A DNA stretch of 64,000 bases from Desulfosediminicola ganghwensis (GTDB taxonomy: Bacteria; Desulfobacterota; Desulfobulbia; Desulfobulbales; Desulfocapsaceae). A program made the translations under genes and the position numbers. This document shows positions 37,065 to 46,846 of the stretch, one piece after another. How positions within the stretch are numbered: the stretch's first letter is position 1; each line of letters begins with the position of its first letter. The stretch covers positions 4,397,001-4,461,000 of the forward strand of contig NZ_CP050699.1 in the NCBI RefSeq assembly GCF_005116675.2, in the 5' to 3' direction. The notes below the pieces were generated by a model. That model ran no database searches. It was not told the DNA's origin and worked only from the letters and a program-made list of their open reading frames with translations.

Positions 37065-37727
37065 ATGTCCAAAGCAGACGGTCCCAAAGGCGCTATCTTA
37101 CAACGAGATAAAAAAACCTACGCCATCGTCCCACGTATACCTGCAGGTGTGATCACCCGGGAAAACCTCAAAGCCATCACAGATGTGGTTGATAAGTACG
37201 ATATCCCAATTGTAAAAATCACCTCCGGACATCGTTTGGCTCTTGTTGGTATGCCTGAAGAACAGATTATGCCGATTTATGAAGATCTCGGTATGATTGA
37301 AGGCAAGGCAATGGAGCTTTGTCTCCACTATGTACAGGCCTGCCCGGGAACCGAAGTGTGTAAATTCGGTATCCAGGATTCCCTTGGCTTTGGTATGAAG
37401 CTTGAGGAAATATTCTCCGGTATCGAGATGCCTGCCAAATTTAAAGTGGGTGTATCGGGCTGCCCATTTCTTTGCGCAGAGAGCCTGGTCCGTGACCTCG
37501 GCCTGATTGGCAAGAAAAAAGGCTGGACTCTGGTATTCGGCGGAAACTCCGGTCGAAAAGTACGTGAAGCCGACGTGCTGGCTGAAGATCTGTCTGAAGA
37601 CGAAGCTATCGAACTGTCACGTAAATGCATTGACTTCTATAAGGCGAATGCAAAAAAGAAAGAACGTGCCAGCACCTTCGTCGCCCGAATTGGTGTTGAA
37701 GAGCTTAAAAAGGCGGTTCTCCAATAG
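37065..37727 (+). CDS. Small assimilatory-type sulfite reductase (siroheme/[4Fe-4S])
   Basis: 220 residues, the length of the low-molecular-mass sulfite reductase of Desulfovibrio. A ferredoxin-like nitrite/sulfite reductase half-domain (AIVPRIPAGVITRENL) is followed by the siroheme-[4Fe-4S] Cys set CPGTEVC and SGCPFLC (CX5C...CX3C). It reduces sulfite or related species with six electrons in the cytoplasm; the true physiological role of these small enzymes is uncertain. A good AAGGAG lies before the ATG. Single-gene unit ended by a strong hairpin. Confidence 0.9.
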   Translation: MSKADGPKGAILQRDKKTYAIVPRIPAGVITRENLKAITDVVDKYDIPIVKITSGHRLALVGMPEEQIMPIYEDLGMIEGKAMELCLHYVQACPGTEVCKFGIQDSLGFGMKLEEIFSGIEMPAKFKVGVSGCPFLCAESLVRDLGLIGKKKGWTLVFGGNSGRKVREADVLAEDLSEDEAIELSRKCIDFYKANAKKKERASTFVARIGVEELKKAVLQ

Positions 37728-37839
37728 CCTGTAGGAGTAATACGCAGTTTCACTATGAGGTAATGCCAGAATCTGCGAGGCTGGCACCGTCTGCACGTGC
37801 CAGAATTCCGAAGCTATCCGCCACATCTGGAACTCGCGC

Positions 37840-37888
37840 AAACGACAAAAGGCCGGCACGTTCATCACGTGTCGGCCTTTTGTCGTTT
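37840..37888. terminator. Strong bidirectional terminator hairpin
   Basis: A 21-bp stem with one G-T pair and a 7-base loop (TTCATCA). The arms begin with AAACGACAAAA and end with TTTTGTCGTTT, so both strands get an A-rich lead and T-rich tail. It lies 110 bases after the sulfite reductase stop, between convergent genes. Confidence 0.75.
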
Positions 37889-37962
37889 AAAGCTGATATA
37901 TTACTACGCTCCGTAGAGCATCAACTCATCACGGAGCTGCAGTCATCTGAAGAGATGATCTG

Positions 37963-37999
37963 AAAGCGAGCCACTTGCTCCAGGCCTGAAGCTCGCTTT
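37963..37999. terminator. Second hairpin terminator between convergent genes
   Basis: Perfect 9-bp stem AAAGCGAGC / GCTCGCTTT with TTTTGTT following on the plus strand. It is 12 bases from the nhaA stop and can end either transcript. Confidence 0.65.
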
Positions 38000-38010
38000 T
38001 GTTACTACTG

Positions 38011-39207
38011 TCACTGCTGTACTTCGTTATCTTTCAAGGTGGATTTCAAGAGTAAATACCCGAAAATACCCGAGGCAAGGGAACCGATTATGATTCCAAG
38101 GCGTTCATCAAATACCAGTGCCATATCCGCAGCCCCCTCAAAAGCCAGCGAACCGATAAAGAGACTCATGGTAAAACCGATACCACAAAGCGCCGCTGTA
38201 GCGTAGAGTGACTTGAAATTCATGCCTTTCGGCATATCGGCCCAGCCCATTTTAATAGCGGCCCAGCAGAATCCGAAAACACCAATCTGCTTACCAAAGA
38301 AAAGTCCCAGAGCAACACCCACCGGAACTCCATGCAGGAGGTGCTCGGCGGTCATGCCGGAGACGCTGATACCTGCGTTAGCGAATGCAAAGACCGGCAG
38401 AACCAGGAATGCGACAGTTGTGTGCAGATCATGCTCGAGTTCCTTCAGCGGAGAACTCTCAGGGTTTGTCTTATCTCTAAGCGGAATGAACATCGCCATC
38501 AAAACACCGGCCAGCGTCGCATGAACACCGGATTTCAGCATACAGGTCCAGAGTATGATGCCGATAATGAGATACGGACTCTTAGATGCCACCCCACGCT
38601 TATTGAGCACGTAGAGAATAGGCAGACAAAGAGCAACCGCAACCAGTGCCGCTATAGAGAGCTCTGAGGTATAGAACAAAGCAATAATGAGAATCGCCCC
38701 AACGTCATCAAAAATTGCCAGTGAAGTAAGGAACACCTTGAGCGCAATCGGTACTCTGGAACCAAGTAAAGAGAGCACACCGAGCGCAAAAGCAATATCG
38801 GTGGCGGCCGGAATTGCCCAACCTTTCATTGCCACCGGGTCGCCGGAGTTAAAAAAGATGTAAACAAGGGCAGGGATGGCCATACCGCCAATTGCGCCAA
38901 TACCCGGCAGAATGATATTACGCTTATCGGCCAGTTCGCCTTCAAGCACCTCCCGCTTCAGCTCCAGCCCGACCAGAAAGAAAAAGACAGCCATCAGACC
39001 ATCGTTAATCCACAGCAGCAGTGGTTTGGCAATATCCAATGCACCAATCCGCACCTGCACGGGGGTGCCCAACAACATGTCGTAATAGATCTTCAACGGT
39101 GAGTTCGCTAGAATTACAGCCAGTGCCGCTGCGAACATCAGCGTGAGACCTCCCGCTGACTCCAGCTTAAAAAACTTCGATATGAACGAATCCTTCTCGT
39201 TTATCAT
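38011..39207 (-). CDS. nhaA: Na+/H+ antiporter NhaA
   Basis: 398 residues with about 12 membrane segments. Family motifs: [42 protein letters not shown] (with the ion-binding Asp), and [19 protein letters not shown] with the paired Asp (equivalent to Asp163/Asp164 in E. coli). It exports sodium in exchange for protons across the inner membrane, which fits a marine or salt-exposed life. I chose the ATG at 39207, with GGAG six bases upstream; an upstream TTG is less likely. Confidence 0.95.
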   Translation of the reverse strand: MINEKDSFISKFFKLESAGGLTLMFAAALAVILANSPLKIYYDMLLGTPVQVRIGALDIAKPLLLWINDGLMAVFFFLVGLELKREVLEGELADKRNIILPGIGAIGGMAIPALVYIFFNSGDPVAMKGWAIPAATDIAFALGVLSLLGSRVPIALKVFLTSLAIFDDVGAILIIALFYTSELSIAALVAVALCLPILYVLNKRGVASKSPYLIIGIILWTCMLKSGVHATLAGVLMAMFIPLRDKTNPESSPLKELEHDLHTTVAFLVLPVFAFANAGISVSGMTAEHLLHGVPVGVALGLFFGKQIGVFGFCWAAIKMGWADMPKGMNFKSLYATAALCGIGFTMSLFIGSLAFEGAADMALVFDERLGIIIGSLASGIFGYLLLKSTLKDNEVQQ

Positions 39208-39665
39208 TTGGTTCTCCAATTCATTTTTTCATGAGCCTAATTCTCTGGTAAAAATCAAGATACTTTGAGAATAGCTTAATTCCTTATTCCAATATCAACT
39301 CTTATGTGGGTAGGTTTTAAATTTACGTGAATTGCAAATCAACTCCCCAATATACTAGCATCGATAAGCCTGACTATCCATGCCAGCCGGCGAATTTGTC
39401 CCTGAATTTTTTCAAAAACTTACTCTATCAATGCCTGTACTCTCAATCTTCAATCACGGCCTGAACCGGATTCTCACTCCATCTGCCTCAAAAGCATCTG
39501 CTAACCTGCATGTGACCATATAACCTGCCATTCCATTGACAAAAGAAGATCCGCCTCCCCGCGTTCTTCTCTTTCAAGTGCAATATGCTAAGGCATATGA
39601 TAATAATTACCGACAGAGTTCCTGAAACATATATAGTGCTATCCACAGATGCCACGGATGAAAAT
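39208..39665. other. Divergent promoter region of nhaA and the pentapeptide lipoprotein
   Basis: About 460 bases. It should hold both promoters. I looked for a sodium or lithium riboswitch before nhaA and saw no convincing structure, only a weak ATTCTC/GAGAAT hairpin near 39250. A plus-strand frame reaches back to 39585 but has no export signal before the ATG at 39666. Confidence 0.35.
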
Positions 39666-40556
39666 ATGGTTTGCAAAGCCTCAATATTATATCTGCTAGC
39701 AGCGATGATGCTTATCTCCGGCTGCGGTCCTAACACTGTCTCGCAGATGAAAAAGGCAGGCATATCGCCGCTTAATGCGAATTCTGTAGAGACATTGATC
39801 ATTGACCAGACGTTACATTTCGAAGCTCGTGATTTTAATGCAAACCTTTCTTTTCATAATGGAGGCATGCTGAGCGCCCGTAACAATGCAAATGCTACAG
39901 ATACCGGCACCTGGGATATAACCACCGAAAACATGCTCTGTTTAACATTCAAAACATGGTACTTCGGCGATACGAACTGTTACACTCTCTACTTGGAAGA
40001 AGACCAGCAGCGTTACATCCTCTTCACCAAAAACGGAGCCAGATATTACACTGTAAAACGCCTCAACGCAAGCAAAGTCGGAAGGTTGAGGCCAAAAGAC
40101 ATGACGAAAACACATGTTACAAATCGTAACACACCTCTTAATAGCCCCAATATACAATACGATTCAGATACCAACGGGGCCATGTCGTCCTCTCACCCAA
40201 ACAGGTCGGAATTCAAATTTTTAGTTGCTTCCACTGCCCGGGATTGTCCGGGATGTGATCTGTCGGGACTCGACTTGAGCGAGTCAGATCTTTCAGACGC
40301 GATATTGTCAAAAGCCATTCTATCAGGTACAAATCTCCATTCATCGGATCTTCGCCGGGCTGACCTTTCAGGCGCCGACCTCTCCGGTGCAAATCTTACA
40401 GCAGCCAACCTAAGTAAAGCGACGCTCAGAAACTGCAATCTTCGTAATGCCGATCTCAGCGGAGCCAATCTTACCATGGCCGATTTCACCGGTTCAGACG
40501 TAACCGGAACCATATTCCAGGCCACCCACCTGGACAGAACTACAGGAATACACTGA
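39666..40556 (+). CDS. Pentapeptide-repeat lipoprotein
   Basis: 296 residues. Lipoprotein signal with lipobox LISGC near residue 20. The middle (about 40-130) resembles a DUF995-like beta domain (DTGTWDITTENMLCLTFKTWY). The C-terminal third is a run of about 18 pentapeptides of the A(D/N)LSG type (SGTNLHSSDLRRADLSGAD), which forms a right-handed beta helix. Location is probably the outer membrane, facing the periplasm. Function unknown. The dnaE ATG lies only three bases after its stop, so translation may be coupled, although the genes have no obvious common role. Confidence 0.82.
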   Translation: MVCKASILYLLAAMMLISGCGPNTVSQMKKAGISPLNANSVETLIIDQTLHFEARDFNANLSFHNGGMLSARNNANATDTGTWDITTENMLCLTFKTWYFGDTNCYTLYLEEDQQRYILFTKNGARYYTVKRLNASKVGRLRPKDMTKTHVTNRNTPLNSPNIQYDSDTNGAMSSSHPNRSEFKFLVASTARDCPGCDLSGLDLSESDLSDAILSKAILSGTNLHSSDLRRADLSGADLSGANLTAANLSKATLRNCNLRNADLSGANLTMADFTGSDVTGTIFQATHLDRTTGIH

Positions 40557-40559
40557 CCT

Positions 40560-43500
40560 ATGTCTGCAGGTTTTACCCATCTACATGTCCATACCCAGTA
40601 CAGTCTTCTTGACGGTGCCATCCGCCTTCCTGATCTTTTGAAAAAATGTAAAGAGTACGGTATGGAAAGCGTGGCTATCACCGATCACGGTGCCATGTTC
40701 GGCGCGCTTGAATTCTATACTAAGGCCAAAAAGGCAGGCATCAAACCGATAGTTGGTTGCGAGTTATATATCGCCCCGGAAGACAAGACCTTCAAGAAAC
40801 CGGTTGATGGCCAGATCGCCTACCATATTGTACTGCTGGCCATGAACATCACCGGTTACCAGAACCTCATGAAAATGGCCAGTGTGGCCCAGCATGAAGG
40901 TTTTTACTACAAGCCAAGAATCGATATGGAAACCCTGCGAGAGCATAACGAAGGGGTTATCGCACTCACCGCCTGCCTTCATGGCCAGATTCCATATCTC
41001 ATCGGCAAAAAGGACATGGCAGGAGCACGGGCCAAAACCCGTGAGCTACTGGATATCTTCGGTGACCGGCTCTATTTTGAACTGCAGGAGAACGGTATTC
41101 CCGAGCAGGACCCCGTCAACAGGGGGCTCATGCAGCTCAGTAAAGAGTTTGATGTCAAGCTGGTGGCTACCAATGACTGCCACTACCTTAACCGCGAAGA
41201 GGCACATGCCCATGAGGTGCTGCTCTGCATCCAGACCGGTAAGACCATCAACGACCCGAAGCGTTTTCGTTTCTCCACCGACGAGTTTTACTTCAAATCT
41301 CCGGATACTATGCGCAAGGCCTTCTCCTACTGCCCGGAGGCAATAGCCAACACCCAGGAGGTAGCTGAGCGTTGTAACCTTGAGATAGATTTCGGCAATT
41401 ACTATTTCCCCGATTTCCCTGTACCTGAGGGAGAGACCCTGGATTCCATGTTCATTCAGGCCTGTGAGGATGGGCTGAAAAAACGATTCGCCAAGATGCG
41501 TGAATCAGAAGAGGGCCTCACGCCCGAGAAGGAACAGGAATATCGAAAACGTCTCGATATAGAGATAGGCGTTATCAATACCATGGGTTTTCCCGGCTAC
41601 TTCCTCATCGTCGCCGACTTCATCAACTGGGCACTCGATAATGATATCCCAGTAGGTCCCGGACGTGGCTCAGGCGCTGGAAGCCTTGCCGCCTACTGTA
41701 TGGGTATCACCAATCTTGACCCCATGCCCCACGGACTTATTTTTGAGCGTTTCCTCAACATCGAACGAAAATCGATGCCTGACTTCGACATCGACTTCTG
41801 CATGGATCGACGCGGCGAGGTCATTGACTATGTGCGAAAGAAATATGGTGGTGCCAAATATGTGGCCCAGATCGTCACGTACGGAACAATGAAGGCGCGC
41901 GGAGTAATCCGCGACGTAGGCCGGGCATTGGACATCCCTTTTAGTGACGTTGACAAGATTGCCAAACTGGTACCGGACCAACTCAAGATGACGCTCGAAA
42001 AGGCACTTATTGAAGAGCCGCGACTGCAGGAGGCAGCCAATCAGGATCCACGGGTTAACGAGCTGATCACTGTCTCCAGAACACTTGAAGGTTTGGCACG
42101 TCACACAGGCACCCACGCCGCAGGTGTCGTTGTTTCGCCAGGTCCCATGACCAGGTTCCTGCCCACCTGCCGTGGCAGTAATGAAGAAACAGTCACTCAG
42201 TATGACATGAAACATACCGAGATGACCGGCCTGATTAAATTTGATTTTCTTGGTCTCAAGACCCTCACGGTAATCGATAAGGCTGTCAAACATATCAAAT
42301 CGGACATAGGTATCGATCTTGACATCGACACCATCCCGCTGGACGATTCGAAAACCTTTAAACTTCTCTGCGACGGCGACGCCCAGGGCGTGTTCCAGCT
42401 GGAGAGTTCCGGCATGCGTGAACTGCTGGTGAAGATGGCGCCCGAACAGTTCAGCGACCTGGTCGCACTGGTCGCCCTCTACCGTCCCGGCCCGCTCGAC
42501 TCCGGTATGGTTGACGACTTCGTGGAAACCAAGCATGGCCGTGCCACAGCCAACTATCCGCTGCCCCAGATTAAACCCGTTCTTGAAGAGACATACGGTG
42601 TTATCGTCTATCAGGAACAGGTCATGAAGATTGCCAATATCCTGGCCAGTTACTCCCTGGGCGATGCGGATATTCTCCGGCGGGCCATGGGTAAGAAGAT
42701 CCCCGAAGTCATGGACGAAGAGAAAGTAAAGTTCATGAAGGGCGCTCTGGCCAATAAGATCGATGAGAAGAAAGCTGAATATATCTTCGATTTAATGGCC
42801 AAATTTGCTGGATACGGTTTTAACAAGTCCCACTCAGCCGCCTATGCTCTGGTCTCTTACCAGACTGCCTACCTGAAGGCACACTACCCTGCCCAGTTCA
42901 TGGCCGCTCTGCTCAGTTGCGATATGACCAACACCGATAAGGTGGTCATGTATATCAGCGAGTGCAAGGAACATGACATTGAAGTACTTCCTCCCGATGT
43001 AAACGAGAGTTTCAAAGACTTTACGGTTATCGATGACCGGGTTCGTTTTGGCCTGGCCGCTGTGAAAAATGTTGGTGAATCCGCCCTCGACTCGATTATC
43101 GAAGAGCGCGAATCAAACGGCAAATTTTCCTCTCTTTCGAATTTCTGCAACAGGGTTGATTCCCGAAGGGTTAATTCAAGGGTAATCGAAGCATTGATCA
43201 AATCAGGCGCTATGGACTCCCTGGGGTGGAAGAGATCCCAGTATTTTGCCATTATCGACAAGGCCATGGAACAGGCAAAGGCTGTACAGCGCGATCTGCA
43301 AAGTGGTCAAATGTCCCTTTTTGGGGTAGCCCAGGAGGTTGGCGAGAAGACAGAAGTAAATGAAATCCTGCCACCGGATATCCCCGAGTGGGATGAGCGC
43401 ACCAGACTGGCCCGAGAAAAGGAAACCGTAGGTTTTTACATCACGGGCCATCCGCTCGACGATGCCCTGCCGGAAATTCGTTCGGTTACCGATGCGGATA

Positions 43501-44093
43501 TTCAGGGACTTGAGAACTGGGGTGATGAACAACCGGTTCGTGTTGGCGGCCTGATCAAGACCTGCAAGTATCACAAAACCAAGAAAGGTGACCCCATGGC
43601 CTTTCTCACGATGGAAGATATTCTGGAAACAGTTGAGGTAGTGGTATTCCCAAGCGCCTACCCACATTGCGAGCACCTCTTGCAGTCGTCCGACCCGGTA
43701 GTGGTCCAGGGAACTGTGCAGCAGGATGAGCGCGGGCCCAAGATTCTGGCGGAAAACATCGATACCCTCACTGATGCCCGGGAAAAATATACCGAAATGG
43801 TCAAGGTAAAGCTTGATGCGGACAAGATCAGCAGAAAGCAGATCGAGCAGGTCAAAAAGACCCTCTACCAGTTCCACGGCTCCTGCCCGTTGCGACTCAC
43901 CTTGCACTTCCCCGGCAGAGGCGAGGTGGATATCGATCCCCCCCAGGACCTCACTATCAGGCCATGCCGGGAACTGACAGACCGGATGAAAGAAATTCTC
44001 GAATTCAATGCGGTCAGTTTCACCCGTAAACCAATTATGCTGACACCCCGCAAAAAGAAACAGTGGGGAAACGGTAAACCAGCTGGCAATTAA
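40560..44093 (+). CDS. dnaE: DNA polymerase III alpha subunit
   Basis: 1177 residues, usual length. N-terminal PHP domain (HLHVHTQYSLLDGA), polymerase core with the catalytic Asp pair in PDFDIDFCMDRR (about 405-416), tau- and beta-binding regions, the helix-hairpin-helix, and an OB fold (about 990-1070, VRVGGLIKTCKYHKT). It replicates the chromosome. It has no clear ribosome-binding site; coupling to the gene upstream is likely. A terminator follows. Confidence 0.97.
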   Translation: MSAGFTHLHVHTQYSLLDGAIRLPDLLKKCKEYGMESVAITDHGAMFGALEFYTKAKKAGIKPIVGCELYIAPEDKTFKKPVDGQIAYHIVLLAMNITGYQNLMKMASVAQHEGFYYKPRIDMETLREHNEGVIALTACLHGQIPYLIGKKDMAGARAKTRELLDIFGDRLYFELQENGIPEQDPVNRGLMQLSKEFDVKLVATNDCHYLNREEAHAHEVLLCIQTGKTINDPKRFRFSTDEFYFKSPDTMRKAFSYCPEAIANTQEVAERCNLEIDFGNYYFPDFPVPEGETLDSMFIQACEDGLKKRFAKMRESEEGLTPEKEQEYRKRLDIEIGVINTMGFPGYFLIVADFINWALDNDIPVGPGRGSGAGSLAAYCMGITNLDPMPHGLIFERFLNIERKSMPDFDIDFCMDRRGEVIDYVRKKYGGAKYVAQIVTYGTMKARGVIRDVGRALDIPFSDVDKIAKLVPDQLKMTLEKALIEEPRLQEAANQDPRVNELITVSRTLEGLARHTGTHAAGVVVSPGPMTRFLPTCRGSNEETVTQYDMKHTEMTGLIKFDFLGLKTLTVIDKAVKHIKSDIGIDLDIDTIPLDDSKTFKLLCDGDAQGVFQLESSGMRELLVKMAPEQFSDLVALVALYRPGPLDSGMVDDFVETKHGRATANYPLPQIKPVLEETYGVIVYQEQVMKIANILASYSLGDADILRRAMGKKIPEVMDEEKVKFMKGALANKIDEKKAEYIFDLMAKFAGYGFNKSHSAAYALVSYQTAYLKAHYPAQFMAALLSCDMTNTDKVVMYISECKEHDIEVLPPDVNESFKDFTVIDDRVRFGLAAVKNVGESALDSIIEERESNGKFSSLSNFCNRVDSRRVNSRVIEALIKSGAMDSLGWKRSQYFAIIDKAMEQAKAVQRDLQSGQMSLFGVAQEVGEKTEVNEILPPDIPEWDERTRLAREKETVGFYITGHPLDDALPEIRSVTDADIQGLENWGDEQPVRVGGLIKTCKYHKTKKGDPMAFLTMEDILETVEVVVFPSAYPHCEHLLQSSDPVVVQGTVQQDERGPKILAENIDTLTDAREKYTEMVKVKLDADKISRKQIEQVKKTLYQFHGSCPLRLTLHFPGRGEVDIDPPQDLTIRPCRELTDRMKEILEFNAVSFTRKPIMLTPRKKKQWGNGKPAGN

Positions 44094-44128
44094 CCCAAAG
44101 TTCTCATCAGCATTTTGCCCAAATAAGG

Positions 44129-44166
44129 AAAAGGGCTGCCCCTCGTTGAGGAGCAGCCCTTTTTTC
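44129..44166. terminator. Terminator between dnaE and the zinc-ribbon gene
   Basis: AAAAGGGCTGC / GCAGCCCTTTT stem, extended inside by CCTC/GAGG, then a T run on the plus strand. The A-rich start makes it usable from the minus strand as well, where the next gene ends at 44197. Confidence 0.8.
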
Positions 44167-44196
44167 CTTTAAGGCACTATCATTTCAGGCCTCTGA

Positions 44197-44787
44197 TCAG
44201 CCAAACCGTAACCCACACTCAGGACATTCACTGTTCTGGCTGGGAACAAAACTGGTATTGCAGGCAGGGCAGACGGTAGAAGCCGCATTCTCATCAAAAA
44301 CAGCATCGGCCACCTGCAGATCACTCTCTTTTAAGCCAGTGGTTTGCAGATACTCTTTTTCGAGTATTGCCACCGCTTCACTGGCATCGGTTGCTCTGAC
44401 CACCAACTGGAGGTCCGGACCGCCTCAGCCCTTGGCGCATCCAGCGGCGTCACCATTCAAAAGTGCCGGGATACGGTCTTTGCCCAGCAGGATCTGATAC
44501 GGTTTCAAATCCCTGAGTTTTCCTTCACGGATGGCTACCATAGACTCGCCATCCGCAATCTCCATCGAGCGGGCAGTAAACCCTTGTTCTTTGCTCGTAA
44601 GCAGACCCAACCGCTCTTCACCTGATATGAGCTCTACCTGGCAATGAACACACCGTTCTACATCCAGGCGATACTCCTCATTGCACTTTGGGCAGTAGCT
44701 CATCTCCAGATCAACACCGAGCCGGACGGCATCAGGATTCCCCCGTTTTGCCTCTTTTTTTTCCAATCCAAACAGTTTTTTAAACAT
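44197..44787 (-). CDS. Zinc-ribbon/DUF2007-like protein, candidate selenoprotein (TGA at codon 121)
   Basis: Read through one in-frame TGA, the frame gives 196 residues: an N-terminal zinc ribbon (CPKC..CVHC, about 32-50), a DUF2007-like alpha/beta domain (YQILLGKDRIPALLNGDAAG, then LQLVVRATDASEAVAILEKEYL) and a C-terminal zinc ribbon (CPAC..CPEC). The TGA (44425-44427) falls inside the domain, in the motif CAKG-TGA-GGPDLQ, exactly where a second Cys would make a CX3C redox pair. The reading frame, composition and domain continue unbroken on both sides. Alternatives are a real nonsense mutation or two genes. The second half alone starts in mid-domain and has no ribosome-binding site. If read as selenocysteine, this is a CxxxU protein of unknown function. 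Confidence 0.7.
44398..44415 (-). promoter_or_regulatory. Possible bacterial SECIS hairpin after the TGA
   Basis: Starting ten bases after the TGA, the minus strand reads GACC-T-CC-AGTT-GG-T-GGTC: a 4-bp stem, a T-T mismatch, 2 bp and a loop with G in its second position, about 17 bases from the TGA. Position and loop fit the loose bacterial SECIS pattern, but the stem is short. Confidence 0.25.
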
Positions 44788-44812
44788 GTTTACCAGTTGC
44801 GGTTAAGGACGT

Positions 44813-44838
44813 ATGGGAGAAGCACATCCTTCTCCCAT
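44813..44838. terminator. Hairpin after hslU
   Basis: Perfect 10-bp stem ATGGGAGAAG / CTTCTCCCAT with a 6-base loop, 8 bases after the hslU stop on the minus strand. It has no T run, so it may be an mRNA processing or attenuation hairpin before the zinc-ribbon gene. Confidence 0.45.
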
Positions 44839-44845
44839 GAATATA

Positions 44846-46252
44846 TTACAGAATATATCGGCTCAGGTCCTGATCCTGAACAATATCTCCGAGCTGCTCG
44901 CGCACATACTCACCGGTGACAGTGAATACTTCGTTGCCCAATTCAGATGCCTCAAAAGAGAGTTTATCGAGCACGCGCTCAAGCACTGTATGCAGTCGAC
45001 GCGCACCGATCTCCTCGGTTTTCTCATTGACCTGAACGGCGATATCGGCCAGCTCTTCGATACCGTCCGGAGTGAACAGCAACTCGATCCCTTCAGTCGC
45101 CATCAAAGCTACATACTGTTTGGTGAGAGCATTTTCAGGCTCGGTAAGGATACGGATGAATTCGTCCCTGCCAAGAGACTGCATCTCGACCCTGATCGGG
45201 AAGCGTCCCTGCAACTCAGGAATAAGATCAGAAGGCTTGGCCACATGGAAGGCACCACTGGCGATAAATAGAATGTGGTCGGTCTTTACCATGCCATACT
45301 TGGTGGAAACAGTTGCCCCCTCGACAATCGGCAGTAAATCGCGCTGCACACCTTCCCGGGAAACCTCAGGACCGTGGCCCCCTGATGAGCGGGAAGCGAT
45401 TTTATCGATCTCGTCGAGGAAGACAATACCTGACTGCTCGGTTCGTCGCAGAGCCTCTTTGGTAACCTTATCCATGTCAACCATTCGCTCCACTTCTTCC
45501 TTGGTAAGTGCTTCCATCGCCTCGGGAATCTTCATCTTATGATTCTTTTTCTTGCGCGGAAACATTCTGGAAAACGCGTCCTGGAGGTTATTCTGCATAT
45601 CCTCGAGGCCTGAGGTGGTTCCCATTATCTCGATTGTCGGGGTTGACTTGGACTCCTCTAAAGCCAGCTCGACCTCCCGCTCATCGAGTTTACCATCTCG
45701 CAACATCTGACGGAATTTTTCGCGGGTGGAGTTATCCTGGGCCGGCGCACTGGTGGCAGGGAGCTGATAATCAGGCATGGTGAAGGAACCCTCGCCATCC
45801 GGCCCGGTTGAAGAGGCGGATGCCGGACTAGGGGGCAGGAGCAGATCAAGGATCTTATCTTCGGCGCTTGCCTCAGCGATACCCTGAATTCGTTTTTTCT
45901 CTTCATCCTTGACCATACTAATGCCCAACTCCACCAGGTCTCGTATCATCGACTCGACATCGCGACCGACATAGCCAACCTCGGTGAATTTTGACGCCTC
46001 CACCTTGATGAACGGCGATTGCGCGAGAGTCGCCAGGCGCCTGGCAATCTCTGTCTTACCGACACCGGTTGGCCCTATCATAATGATATTTTTCGGCATA
46101 ATCTCTTCACGCAATGGTGAAGGCACCTGCCGTCTACGCCATCTGTTTCTGAGGGCAATTGCCACAGATCGCTTGGCATCGGCCTGGCCGATTATGTATT
46201 TATCCAGCTCTGCCAGTATCTCTTTAGGGGTAAGTGAATCGTTTGGTTTCAT
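44846..46252 (-). CDS. hslU: HslU ATPase of the HslUV protease
   Basis: 468 residues. Walker [16 protein letters not shown] (about 55), variable I-domain (about 115-240), Walker [11 protein letters not shown], sensor [18 protein letters not shown] with the Arg finger, and the C-terminal docking end SRYIL. This AAA+ unfoldase feeds proteins to HslV. Its ATG overlaps the hslV stop (ATGA), so they are translationally coupled. Confidence 0.97.
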   Translation of the reverse strand: MKPNDSLTPKEILAELDKYIIGQADAKRSVAIALRNRWRRRQVPSPLREEIMPKNIIMIGPTGVGKTEIARRLATLAQSPFIKVEASKFTEVGYVGRDVESMIRDLVELGISMVKDEEKKRIQGIAEASAEDKILDLLLPPSPASASSTGPDGEGSFTMPDYQLPATSAPAQDNSTREKFRQMLRDGKLDEREVELALEESKSTPTIEIMGTTSGLEDMQNNLQDAFSRMFPRKKKNHKMKIPEAMEALTKEEVERMVDMDKVTKEALRRTEQSGIVFLDEIDKIASRSSGGHGPEVSREGVQRDLLPIVEGATVSTKYGMVKTDHILFIASGAFHVAKPSDLIPELQGRFPIRVEMQSLGRDEFIRILTEPENALTKQYVALMATEGIELLFTPDGIEELADIAVQVNEKTEEIGARRLHTVLERVLDKLSFEASELGNEVFTVTGEYVREQLGDIVQDQDLSRYIL

Positions 46253-46779
46253 ATTTTCTCAACAACAATTGATTGATTAGTGTAAACGCAGATTGAGCCG
46301 GCGATCTCAAGACTGGTCCTGGCGATCTCTTCTGCTCCCAGATCACTTTTCTGCACCAGGGCAAGTGCTGCCGCCTGGGCGTATGGACCGCCTGATCCAA
46401 TTGCCAGAACGCCATTATCCGGCTCGATGACATCTCCGGTGCCGCTGAGCAGCAAGGAATGGTCCTTATCCACGGCAATGATCATTGCCTCCAGCCTTCT
46501 GAGCATTTTGTCCATTCGCCAGTCTTTGGCAAGTTCAACAGATGCGCGCATGAGATTACCGTTATACTGCTCCAGCTTCTGCTCGAGCTTCTCAAAAAGG
46601 GTAAAGGCATCTGCAGTAGCACCGGCAAAACCAACTATTACCTGGTCTTTATACAAACGGCGTACTTTACGGGCATCGTGTTTCATGACGGTGTTGCCTA
46701 AAGAGACCTGGCCGTCACCTGCGATTACGACTTCGCCTTTATGCCGTACCGCCAGAATTGTTGTTGATCTGATTTTCAT
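46249..46779 (-). CDS. hslV: HslV peptidase
   Basis: 176 residues. The catalytic Thr is exposed in [12 protein letters not shown] after removal of the first residues (Thr6 or Thr7 here); GDGQVSLG and [15 protein letters not shown] are the family motifs. It forms the double-ring protease that works with HslU. Lies between xerC and hslU on the minus strand, a common arrangement. Confidence 0.96.
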   Translation of the reverse strand: MKIRSTTILAVRHKGEVVIAGDGQVSLGNTVMKHDARKVRRLYKDQVIVGFAGATADAFTLFEKLEQKLEQYNGNLMRASVELAKDWRMDKMLRRLEAMIIAVDKDHSLLLSGTGDVIEPDNGVLAIGSGGPYAQAAALALVQKSDLGAEEIARTSLEIAGSICVYTNQSIVVEKI

Positions 46780-46846
46780 TATGAACCTTTAGTGTTTGAG
46801 AATTGATCCCTTTCACTACAATTATGTTTTTATAAGATATTTTCGA

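Noticed and set aside
39208-39665. Sodium or lithium riboswitch before nhaA
   Set aside because: No conserved structured leader could be made out by eye; only a weak 6-bp hairpin.
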